DNA of 13,275 nucleotides from Firmicutes bacterium UBA993 (GTDB lineage Bacteria > Bacillota > Dethiobacteria > DTU022). Every line of letters begins with the position of its first letter. The stretch's first letter is position 1. Shown here one piece after another: positions 1 to 7,042 of the stretch. A program made the translations under genes and the position numbers. The notes under the pieces are model-generated. The model worked only from the letters and a program-made list of their open reading frames with translations. It was not told the DNA's origin and searched no databases. Location of the stretch: contig DBBD01000026.1 in assembly GCA_002292015.1 (NCBI GenBank), forward strand, positions 691 through 13,965. Reading direction: 5' to 3'.

Positions 1-38
1 ATCCCTACAATAACTTTACACTATGACTGCCACAACTG

Positions 39-914
39 CTACTCCTCTAGATGCATCTTCTGAAACCCCTGACCGTGAACTTCAGTGGCATTGCCGATAA
101 TGACAAAAGCATCGGGATCTATTTTCCGGATAATCGCTTTCAGGTTTACCGTTTGCTGGCGGGCAATCACACAAAGCAGCACTTCCCGCGACTGCCCGGT
201 ATAACCACCGTGTCCCTCCAGCCAGGTAACTCCGCGGCCAAGCTCGTAAAGCAATTTTTTGTTGATCGCCTCACCGTTTTTGGTAATGATGATCACTGAC
301 TTGGCCTGGCCTAAACCTTCAAGAATGCCATCGATCACTTTGACACTGATAAAAAGAGCCAGCGCAGCATACATAGCCGCTTCGCTGCCGAAAACAAAGA
401 CTGCCGCCGCTAAAACCGCAAGATCGCCCCACAACATGGCTTGCCCGGGTGAAATTCCTTTGGCCTTGGCCAGGATCAGCGACAAAAGGCCGGTGCCGCC
501 CGATGAACCGCGGTAACGAAAAACCAGGCCAACCCCCACACCCATCACCAGCCCACCGTAGACCGATGCCAGCAATAGGTCATCGGTGGCCGCCGGCAAG
601 TACGGGGCGGTCGCTTCAATAGCAACCGAGAAAAGAAAGGTCCCGAGTAGGCTCTGAATTACAACCCGCGGGCCAAGCACCAGGTAGCCGGCAATAAAGA
701 GCGGGATATTAAGAAGAATAATCGTAGCGCCAACCGGCAAGCGGAAGAGGTGGTATAGGACCACGGCCAAGCCGCTTACCCCTCCCGGAGCCAGCATGTT
801 GGGAACCATAAACATGTTCATACCTACAGCCAGGATTACTGAACCAACCAGGATCCCGACAAAATCGATCAGCGCGGCCTTTACGGCAGAGCGTCTAAAA
901 CCCGGCATTTTCAT
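39..914 (-). CDS. YitT family membrane protein (DUF161 + DUF2179)
   Basis: 291-residue predicted integral membrane protein. Residues about 12-200 carry five or six hydrophobic segments with glycine-rich turns typical of the YitT/DUF161 family (APGGVSGLA near 42-50, YRGSSGGTGLL near 134-144). Residues about 205-283 form the soluble DUF2179 domain that usually follows (VIIITKNGEAINKKLL, then a WLEGHGGYTG turn). The molecular function of this family is not established; it may be transport-related. Length and domain order are normal and complete. The ATG at 914 is preceded at about 10 bp by AGGAG, which overlaps the prfB stop codon. The 13-bp gap to prfB indicates co-transcription and probably translational coupling. 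The next in-frame ATG, two codons on, is worse placed for that site. Family call is secure; role unknown. Confidence 0.9.
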   Translation of the reverse strand: MKMPGFRRSAVKAALIDFVGILVGSVILAVGMNMFMVPNMLAPGGVSGLAVVLYHLFRLPVGATIILLNIPLFIAGYLVLGPRVVIQSLLGTFLFSVAIEATAPYLPAATDDLLLASVYGGLVMGVGVGLVFRYRGSSGGTGLLSLILAKAKGISPGQAMLWGDLAVLAAAVFVFGSEAAMYAALALFISVKVIDGILEGLGQAKSVIIITKNGEAINKKLLYELGRGVTWLEGHGGYTGQSREVLLCVIARQQTVNLKAIIRKIDPDAFVIIGNATEVHGQGFQKMHLEE

Positions 915-927
915 TAAAGCACTACTC

Positions 928-2050
928 CTATTTCCTCAGTGGAATCATACCGCGCGCCTTCCAGCGCAGGTAAGCTTCAATAAAGGGGTCCAGCAAACCG
1001 TTCATCACTGCTTCAACCTGACCCACCTCCACAGCGGTACGGTGATCTTTGACAAGGGTAAAAGGATGAAAAGTGTAAGTGCGGATCTGGCTGCCCCAGG
1101 CTATTTCTCGTTGTTGACCCCGTACAGCATTAATCTCTTCAACCTGTTCGCGGCGCGTTATTTCAGCCAGCCTCGCCTGTAACACATGCAGCGCCTGCCG
1201 GCGATTAGCGTGCTGGGAACGATCATTTTGGCAACTGACGACAATTCCGGTCGGCAGGTGAGTTATCCGCACGGCAGAATCGGTTTTATTTACATGCTGC
1301 CCTCCGGCCCCACTGGCCCGGAAGGTGTCAATCTTCAGATCTTCGGGGCTAATCACAAATTCCTCTTCCTCAATTTCCGGTATCACATCGACCGAGGCAA
1401 AAGAGGTGTGACGTCTTTTAGCGGTGTCAAAAGGCGAGATGCGAATCATCCGGTGTACCCCTTTTTCAGCCTGCAGGTAACCATACGCAGCATGGCCGCG
1501 CACAATAAAGGTAGCACTCTTGATCCCCGCCTCATCGTCAGCAAGCAAATCAACCAGCTCTACGGTGTAGCCCTTCTGCTCACACCAACGGGTATACATC
1601 CTAAGCAACATCTCAGCCCAGTCCTGCGATTCAAGGCCGCCGGCGCCGGGATGGAGTGATACTATAGCATCGTTAAAATCATAACTTCCGCTAAAAAGAG
1701 TTTCCAGCTCCAGATGATCCAGCTTGCCGGTAATGGTGGCCAGGATCAAACCTGCTTCCCCAAACGCTTCCTCCTCACCGGAGCCCTCTTCTGCAGCCAG
1801 TTCAAGAAAGATACCGGCTTCCTCGAACAGTTTGTCGAGTTCCTGTATTGGACGCAGTTGATCGCGGAGTGCCCCCTGTTTTTTCATTTGTTCCCGGGCT
1901 TTGGCGCTGTCTTCCCAAAAATCGAGCCGGAGAGCCTCCGCTTCCAAGACTTTTAGCTCCTGCCGCTTCTGCTCATATTCAAAGAGAAGCCCTCATTTCT
2001 TCCAGCCGCTTTTGAAGAAGGGCCAGTTGCTCAAGTTGTTCCTTCAGCAC
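928..2050 (-). CDS. prfB: Peptide chain release factor 2, with +1 programmed frameshift
   Basis: Recognises UGA and UAA stop codons and triggers peptide release on the ribosome. The protein joins two frames: 2050-1982 (23 codons from GTG, ending RLEEMRASL, then in-frame TGA at 1981-1979) and 1980-928 (350 codons), giving 373 residues, normal for RF2. The shift skips base 1981. In the merged product the SPF stop-reading tripeptide falls at residues 205-207 and the catalytic GGQ at about 249-251, the expected RF2 positions. The GTG start follows AAAGATGGTGATAAG, a good extended match to the anti-Shine-Dalgarno sequence, with suitable spacing. A reading beginning in the second frame (TTG at 1947) would lose the N-terminal helix and the control. 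The gene lies 34 bp after secA, the classic Firmicutes secA-prfB pair, and 13 bp before the YitT gene. RF2 itself is the regulator: when it is scarce, the TGA is bypassed. Confidence 0.96.
1979..1993 (-). promoter_or_regulatory. prfB +1 programmed frameshift site
   Basis: On the coding strand the site reads AGG GCT TCT CTT TGA followed by A. CTT-TGA is the canonical slippery pair: the leucine tRNA slips from CTT to TTT and the next codon read is GAA. An internal Shine-Dalgarno-like AGGG lies five bases ahead of CTT (at -9 to -6), at the position of the AGGGGG stimulator in Escherichia coli but shorter. The in-frame TGA and the continuation of RF2 homology in the +1 frame make this secure. Confidence 0.93.
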
Positions 2051-2084
2051 CTTATCACCATCTTTCAGGATCTAAAAAAGCAGA

Positions 2085-5000
2085 TTAGCTGTCGCTGCAA
2101 CATTTTTTATACTTTTTACCGCTGCCACAGGGGCAGGGTTCGTTTCGGCCGATCTTTTTGACGCTTACCGGTTCCGGTCGGGGCGCTATGCCCCCCAGGC
2201 CCTGACGGGCTGACTGAGGATGGGGCTGAACCGGTGCAGAACCGCCTGAAGCCTGCCCCCCTCCCACTGCTGCAACCCGGGGCTGATAACCTTTCCCCTC
2301 GCCGGCGACAGCCCGGCGCTGAGGGGCGGCAGTCACTTGGGCCCGGTAAATGGCCCTCACTACATCTGTCTGCACCTGCCGGATCATATCCTCGAACATA
2401 TCAGCACTCTGTAACCGGTATTCCACCAGCGGATCACGCTGACCAAAAGCCTGGAGATGAATCTCATGGCGCAGCTGGTGCATCACATCGATAAAGAGCA
2501 TCCAGTGGCGGTCTACTGTTCTAAGCAGCACCACCCGCTCCAGTTCGCGCATCACTTCCGGCGACAGTTCACTTTCCCGCGCGTCGTAAGCAGAGCGGGC
2601 TTCCTGCAACAGCAGTTCGCGCAGGTCGGCTTTTTCCATATCTTCCAGGGTCTTTAGACTTAGCTGTCCGCGGCGCGCAAAAAGATCCCCGACCTGGCCG
2701 TATAGAGCCCGGGCGTTTTCGTCATCAAGGAAACCCTTTTCGCTGGTATATTCTTCAACAAGACGGTCGGTAATCTCTTCAACCATATCAAGGACCGGCT
2801 CTTTCATGTTTTCACCTTCCAACACCCGTCGGCGTTGGCCGTAAATCACCTCGCGCTGCTGGTTGAGCACATCATCATAATCAAGCAAGCTGCGCCTGAT
2901 TTCAAAGTTGCGCGACTCCACTTTTTTCTGAGCATTTTCAATGCCCCGGCTAACCAGGGGGTGATCGATCGGGATATCCTCATCAATACCGAACCGATCC
3001 ATCAGCGAAGCGATATTGTCACCGCCGAAAAGGCGCATCAGATCGTCTTCCAGCGATATAAAAAACTGAGATGAGCCAGGGTCGCCCTGACGACCGGATC
3101 GGCCGCGCAGCTGGTTGTCAATCCTGCGACTTTCGTGCCGCTCGGTGCCCAAAACATGCAGGCCTCCCAGTTTCAGCACATCCTGCCGCTGCTTCCCGGT
3201 CTCCTCCAACGCCCGGGAGTATAATGCATCGTACTGCTGCTGCCATTGGATCTTTGTCTCAGGGTCCAGTGCGGATTCTTCCGCCCCAAATATTTTGAGC
3301 AGCCTCTCCCTCACTAAAAACTCCGGGTTGCCGCCTAAGATGATGTCCGTACCCCGACCGGCCATGTTGGTCGAGATAGTCACCGCGCCCCGGCGCCCAG
3401 CCTGGGCTATAATAAAGGCTTCCCGGGTATGGTTAACGGCGTTTAAAACTTCGTGCTCAACTTCCTGCCGCTTTAACATCTTGCTGAGCATCTCCGATTT
3501 TTCAACCGAAATGGTTCCCACCAACACCGGCTGCCCATATTCCTTAAACCTGATAATCTCTTCAACCACCGCCTTGAACTTGGCCCGCTCGGTCTTGTAG
3601 ATCAGATCGGGCTTTTCAGCGCGAATTAGTGGCTGGTTAGTGGGGATGGATACCACGTCCATGCCGTAGATCTTACGGAACTCTTCTTCTTCTGTCGCCG
3701 CCGTGCCGGTCATACCGGCAATTTTTGCGTACATCCTAAAGTAGTTCTGGAAGGTTACCGAAGCCACGGTGCGGGTAGCCGCCTGAACCCGGACCCCCTC
3801 TTTGGCCTCGATTGCCTGGTGCAGTCCATCCGAGTAACGTCGTCCCGGCATCAGACGCCCGGTAAACTCATCGACAATCACTACCATACCGTCCTGCACA
3901 ATATAATCAACATCGCGTTCAAAAAGCGAGTAGGCTTTAATCAGCTGATCAAAATAATGGCGGTGCTCGGAGGCCACATCTGAATCGCGGTCATCGGGAC
4001 TCTCTTCTTCACCAACCTTATTCTGCCCCAGCCGTAGTAATTTCAACAGATCAGGGTTGATCTTCTCCAGCTCGCGGTAACCTTTATCCTTGATGTCAGC
4101 CAGGCGGGTCGCCTCGTCGATAGTATAATAAAGATCTTCGTCAAACTGATTGAGACGTTTATCGGTCATCAGGCGTTGCTTGGTCCGCTCCACCAGTTTC
4201 TCGATCCCCGGCTCTTTTAGCAGCTTTAGAAGTTTCTTATTTTTAGGCACTCCCCGGCGGACCAGCAGCAACTTCTCGGCCGCCGCTTCACGCTCCCCGT
4301 TATCAAGATCTTCACGGGCAGCGATTAAGAGGTCGCCGGCAAGCCGCCCCTGCTTGCGCATCAGCTGTTCAACTTCATTTTTCCAGCGGCCATATTCTTC
4401 CTGCACGTCAACCCGGCTGCTGATAATCAACGGCGTTCGCGCTTCGTCGATCAGGATGCTGTCCACTTCGTCAACGATGGCGTAATTGAGTTTCCGCTGG
4501 ACCATCTCTTCCTTGTAAACAACCATATTGTCCCGCAGGTAATCGAAGCCAAGCTCGTTGTTTGTTGCGTAGGTAATATCACAAGCGTAATTTTCACGAC
4601 GCTCAGCTGAATCCATCCCCTGCACAATCAGGCCGACGCTTAAGCCCAGAAATTCAAAGATCACACCCATCCATTCACGGTCACGGCGAGCCAGGTAATC
4701 GTTGACAGTAACGATGTGCACACCCTTGCCACTCAGCGCATTCAGATACGCCGGCATCGTAGCCACCAGGGTTTTACCTTCCCCGGTTTTCATCTCGGCA
4801 ATGCGGCCCTGATGCAGCACAACAGCGCCTAGCACCTGAACGTCAAATGGCCGAAGGCCGGTCTGACGATCTGCCGCCTCCCGGGCCAATGCAAAGGCCT
4901 CAGGCAGCAGGGTATCCAAGCTTTCTCCTTCGGCCAGCCGTTTCTTTAACAGCTCAGTCTGGCGGGGAAAATCATCGTCTTTAAAAGCAGCCGCCCAGGC

Positions 5001-5093
5001 CGCTAACGCGTTTACCTCTTCAACAACCTTTTCCAGGCGCTTAACTTCCTTGGCGTTTGAATCTCCAAACAAATTTCTTATAAATCCGGACAT
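2085..5093 (-). CDS. secA: Protein translocase subunit SecA, long form
   Basis: Motor ATPase that drives preproteins through SecYEG at the membrane. 1002 residues against 841 in Bacillus subtilis. Visible in order: Walker A TGEGKT (103-108), ATYATNNELGFDYLRDNM region, Walker B VDEVDSILIDEARTPL (207-222), preprotein-binding region, MTGTA (461-465), second ATPase half with TNMAGRGTD (575-583) and QLRGRSGRQGDPG (661-673), helical scaffold and wing, a proline/glycine-rich linker (920-975), and a C-terminal zinc motif CPCGSGKKYKKCC (987-999) of the SecB/ribosome-binding type. The extra length lies mainly in two insertions, about 230-345 and 588-640. The ATG at 5093 is chosen because AAAGGGG lies 7 bp upstream; an in-frame TTG at 5150 would add 19 unlike residues and falls in the leader hairpin. 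Probably heads the secA-prfB-yitT transcript. Confidence 0.97.
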   Translation of the reverse strand: MSGFIRNLFGDSNAKEVKRLEKVVEEVNALAAWAAAFKDDDFPRQTELLKKRLAEGESLDTLLPEAFALAREAADRQTGLRPFDVQVLGAVVLHQGRIAEMKTGEGKTLVATMPAYLNALSGKGVHIVTVNDYLARRDREWMGVIFEFLGLSVGLIVQGMDSAERRENYACDITYATNNELGFDYLRDNMVVYKEEMVQRKLNYAIVDEVDSILIDEARTPLIISSRVDVQEEYGRWKNEVEQLMRKQGRLAGDLLIAAREDLDNGEREAAAEKLLLVRRGVPKNKKLLKLLKEPGIEKLVERTKQRLMTDKRLNQFDEDLYYTIDEATRLADIKDKGYRELEKINPDLLKLLRLGQNKVGEEESPDDRDSDVASEHRHYFDQLIKAYSLFERDVDYIVQDGMVVIVDEFTGRLMPGRRYSDGLHQAIEAKEGVRVQAATRTVASVTFQNYFRMYAKIAGMTGTAATEEEEFRKIYGMDVVSIPTNQPLIRAEKPDLIYKTERAKFKAVVEEIIRFKEYGQPVLVGTISVEKSEMLSKMLKRQEVEHEVLNAVNHTREAFIIAQAGRRGAVTISTNMAGRGTDIILGGNPEFLVRERLLKIFGAEESALDPETKIQWQQQYDALYSRALEETGKQRQDVLKLGGLHVLGTERHESRRIDNQLRGRSGRQGDPGSSQFFISLEDDLMRLFGGDNIASLMDRFGIDEDIPIDHPLVSRGIENAQKKVESRNFEIRRSLLDYDDVLNQQREVIYGQRRRVLEGENMKEPVLDMVEEITDRLVEEYTSEKGFLDDENARALYGQVGDLFARRGQLSLKTLEDMEKADLRELLLQEARSAYDARESELSPEVMRELERVVLLRTVDRHWMLFIDVMHQLRHEIHLQAFGQRDPLVEYRLQSADMFEDMIRQVQTDVVRAIYRAQVTAAPQRRAVAGEGKGYQPRVAAVGGGQASGGSAPVQPHPQSARQGLGGIAPRPEPVSVKKIGRNEPCPCGSGKKYKKCCSDS

Positions 5094-5120
5094 TGTAAAA
5101 CCCCTTTCAGGCTCTGCAAG

Positions 5121-5142
5121 AAAAAAGAACCTTTGCGGTTCC
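5121..5142 (-). terminator. Terminator-like hairpin in the secA leader
   Basis: Coding strand: GGAACC, loop GCAAA, GGTTC, then six T. The stem is only five pairs, or six with a G-U pair, so it is weak alone. It lies about 28 bp before the secA ATG, with no room for a promoter in between. It is therefore either a leader attenuator of secA or a leaky terminator of the upstream gene. Confidence 0.5.
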
Positions 5143-5172
5143 ACTGACAAACGGCGGAGCCCCCGTCAGAAC
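5138..5172 (-). promoter_or_regulatory. Possible antiterminator helix competing with the secA leader hairpin
   Basis: Coding-strand GTTCTGAC (5172-5165) can pair with GTCAG-TGG-AAC (5148-5138), eight pairs with a three-base bulge. An inner CGG/CCG helix is also possible. The right arm consumes part of the GGAACC half of the T-run hairpin, so the two structures exclude each other. Seen by hand only; the whole stretch could instead fold as one long imperfect hairpin. Confidence 0.35.
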
Positions 5173-5184
5173 TGCCGCTGGTTA

Positions 5185-5213
5185 ATATTATCACCTCCGG
5201 CAGACTAAAACAA
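5185..5213 (-). promoter_or_regulatory. Candidate sigma-A promoter for secA
   Basis: Coding strand shows TTGTTT (5213-5208), a 17-base spacer and TAATAT (5190-5185), with TGA immediately before the -10, an extended -10 form. Transcription would start near 5178 and give a leader of about 85 bases that includes the competing hairpins. The -35 is poor. A GGAGGTGA in the spacer resembles a ribosome site but has no convincing start codon after it. Confidence 0.42.
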
Positions 5214-5235
5214 GGGTATGCTGCAGCGCTGTGGG

Positions 5236-6357
5236 TTAACTGCAGCCGGCGACTTGACTCAACTCGTCACAGAGCGCCCACAAGCTACCGGCTACCAGTG
5301 AATGTCCGCCGAGCATAACCGGAATAGTGCAATTTACAGCAGCGCGGGTAAATGCCCGTAACCACGTGTTTTCGATTTCTTTCCAGCGTCCAAGGTCGGA
5401 TAAGAATCGCTCCCGGTCGGCCAGTTTGAGGCGGTAGTGATAAAAGAGCACCCGGCTATCGATAAAGGCGCAGCGCGCTACCCGGGCCAGGTAGTCAAAA
5501 AAAGCATCGACCCCGGAATGATCAAGCAATAGTCCGAGCAGAGAGATCACTTCATCCGCCTCGATCCGTCCCAGGGACTTCATCCCCCGCTCCTCGGAAA
5601 AGACCCGCAGCCTCAGCTTTAAGTCTGCGTTAAGACGTCCGATAATTGGCGCCCCTACCCGACCGATCAGAACCACATCTTCGTACTCAGCGCTTAAAAT
5701 TTTCTTGGCGGCGATCAGCGTGCTGTAGTCGAGTTTCAGCTCATCCAGGGCTTTTCTGGTGCGCGATCCGCCAAAGGGACCGGCCCCTAGAACTACCAAG
5801 TCCGAGGGTGTATCGATATCGAAAAGGAGACCAAGCGTATGGGGCATTAACTCCATATCCAGGCCAAGCTGATCACGCAGGGCCAGGGCCAGGCTGTTAT
5901 CCATGGCCGGCAGCTGTGCCGCAGCAAACCCGGCCGGAACGGTGAATGCCGTCATGTCCGAAGACTGGGTATTGTTGGTATACACGTAGTTTTCGCGTTC
6001 CACCAACCTGCGGGCTACTATTTTTAGCTCCTCTACTGTGATTAAGGGACAGCCGGCGCCGCTGAGACAAAAAACTCTCTGCAGGCCATGATCCAGAACT
6101 GCGCTTTTTAGAACCTGGCCAAAATGAAAAGTTTGCGGGTCAGCAGTATTAAGAAAAACCTGCACTCCCAAGCGGGAGGCAGGTTCTTTAAGCTCCGGAC
6201 GGTTGGTATAAAGGTAATATTCCTTTATTTCAGGAACCTGGATCAACTTTTCTAAGTTGTCGAGCAGAGCAGCCTGTCTCACCCTGACCATCAGCTCCTC
6301 TACCGGAGAACAGGGTGATGATCCCTCAAAAATAACAGCGCTGACCCGTTTGTTCAT
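5236..6357 (-). CDS. Uncharacterised protein with a MobA/CofC-like nucleotidyltransferase fold
   Basis: 373 residues; I do not recognise a named family. The N-terminal half (about 5-190) looks like a GT-A/NTP-transferase fold: a first strand VSAVIFEG, a helix with R25 and R27, an IKEYYLYTNRPELKE segment, LSGAGCPLIT (98-107) where relatives have a GDxPL metal/nucleotide motif, a TNNTQSSDM stretch (127-135), and FDIDTPSDL (179-187) matching the DIDTPEDL-type motif of CofC/MobA proteins. The usual LAGGxSxR loop is absent and the acidic residue of GDxPL is not present, so catalysis by the standard mechanism is uncertain. Residues about 195-373 form a second domain I cannot place, including VLIGRVGAPIIGRLNADLK and GGHSLVAGSLWALCDEL. 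No membrane segment or signal peptide is evident. It lies 48 bp after hpf, probably on the same transcript. The ATG at 6357 has only a weak ribosome site (AAAAG close by), suggesting low or coupled translation. Gene reality is strong from length and lack of stops; function is open. Confidence 0.72.
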   Translation of the reverse strand: MNKRVSAVIFEGSSPCSPVEELMVRVRQAALLDNLEKLIQVPEIKEYYLYTNRPELKEPASRLGVQVFLNTADPQTFHFGQVLKSAVLDHGLQRVFCLSGAGCPLITVEELKIVARRLVERENYVYTNNTQSSDMTAFTVPAGFAAAQLPAMDNSLALALRDQLGLDMELMPHTLGLLFDIDTPSDLVVLGAGPFGGSRTRKALDELKLDYSTLIAAKKILSAEYEDVVLIGRVGAPIIGRLNADLKLRLRVFSEERGMKSLGRIEADEVISLLGLLLDHSGVDAFFDYLARVARCAFIDSRVLFYHYRLKLADRERFLSDLGRWKEIENTWLRAFTRAAVNCTIPVMLGGHSLVAGSLWALCDELSQVAGCS

Positions 6358-6405
6358 CTTTTAAAAATTTTGTCTCACTTTCAGTCCAGCAGCGCTCCGC
6401 CGCTT

Positions 6406-6942
6406 TTATTCCGGCTCGATCAGACCATAGTGACCGTCACGGCGCCGGTAGACAACATTTACCGCTTCGCTTTCAGCGCTGGAAAAGACGAAAAAACTGT
6501 GGCCGAGCAAGTCCATCTGTAAAATGGCTTCCTCGACAGTCATCGGTTTCAACGTGAAGCGCTTGTTTCTGACAATACGCGGCTCTTCTCCAGCCCGCTC
6601 TTCGGCCTCCAGCGCTGCATGCTTTTCGCTTATAACCCGTACCCCGCGTTGGCGCAGCGTTCTGGTCATTCTCGTTTTATACTTCCTTACCTGGCGATCC
6701 AGTTTTTCTACGACCATGTCAATCGAGGTGTACATGTCACCAGTAGACTCTTCGGCCCTTAACATCAGCCCATTTAGAGTTACAGTCACTTCAACTATAT
6801 GATCTTCACGGATAACGCTTAAGACAACTTGCATATCGCTTTTATCGTCAAAGTGCTTATCGAGCTTACTTAGCCTTTTTTCCGCATACTCGCTTAAAGC
6901 CGGCGTAACTTCGATGTTCTTACCGCGCACATTAATCTTCAT
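6406..6942 (-). CDS. hpf: Ribosome hibernation promoting factor, long form
   Basis: Binds the 30S decoding centre and dimerises 70S ribosomes into inactive 100S particles in stationary phase. 178 residues: N-terminal ribosome-binding domain (1-100; MKINVRGKNIEVTPAL start and basic RQVRKYKTRMTRTLRQ near 83-98), an acidic linker (about 105-120), and a C-terminal dimerisation domain (121-178) beginning IVRNKRFTLKPMTVEEAILQ and ending HSFFVFSSAESEAVNVVYRRRDGHYGLIEP. The C-terminal domain marks the long form. The ATG at 6942 follows AGGAGGT by 8 bases. An in-frame ATG at 6984 would add 14 unlike residues, has no ribosome site and sits at the predicted transcription start. Expression is probably driven by the sigma-H-like promoter immediately upstream, in keeping with sigma-H and sigma-B control of yvyD/hpf in B. 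subtilis. Confidence 0.96.
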   Translation of the reverse strand: MKINVRGKNIEVTPALSEYAEKRLSKLDKHFDDKSDMQVVLSVIREDHIVEVTVTLNGLMLRAEESTGDMYTSIDMVVEKLDRQVRKYKTRMTRTLRQRGVRVISEKHAALEAEERAGEEPRIVRNKRFTLKPMTVEEAILQMDLLGHSFFVFSSAESEAVNVVYRRRDGHYGLIEPE

Positions 6943-6991
6943 GATCAACGACCTCCTGTTGATTTTATAAAAGATATCCCACATAGTTATT

Positions 6992-7018
6992 ATTCACCGG
7001 CCCGGCAGAAAATCCTGC
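6992..7018 (-). promoter_or_regulatory. Sigma-H-type promoter for hpf
   Basis: Coding strand GCAGGATTT (7018-7010), 11 bases, then GGTGAAT (6998-6992). This fits the B. subtilis sigma-H consensus RNAGGAWWW-N11/12-RNNGAAT at every fixed position. Transcription would begin near 6985, giving a 5' leader of roughly 40 bases that carries the hpf ribosome site. A short inverted repeat, GGCAG-N6-CTGCC, overlaps the -35. Sigma-factor identity is inferred from the match. Confidence 0.6.
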
Positions 7019-7042
7019 CCTGTTGCGATTTCTTTATTAGCT

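Noticed and set aside
796..1659. Plus-strand open frames across yitT and prfB
   Set aside because: They lie opposite secure genes, show no recognisable protein features and no ribosome sites.
2071..2100. GCAG/CTGC stem and T-run after the secA stop as a terminator
   Set aside because: A four-pair stem with an 11-base loop is too weak, and secA-prfB is expected to be co-transcribed.
3115..3600. Plus-strand 161-codon open frame inside secA
   Set aside because: It is the complement of conserved SecA motor sequence; its Ser/Arg/Pro-rich composition is typical of a shadow frame.
5094..5150. Longer SecA starting at TTG 5150, adding 19 residues
   Set aside because: The ATG at 5093 has a well-spaced AAAGGGG and gives the normal SecA N-terminus; the extension passes through the leader hairpin and T-run.
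6383..6407. GC-rich inverted sequence between hpf and the next gene as a terminator
   Set aside because: No T-run follows in the direction of transcription and the pairing is short.
6943..6984. Longer HPF starting at ATG 6984
   Set aside because: No ribosome site, not part of the family N-terminus, and it coincides with the predicted transcription start.
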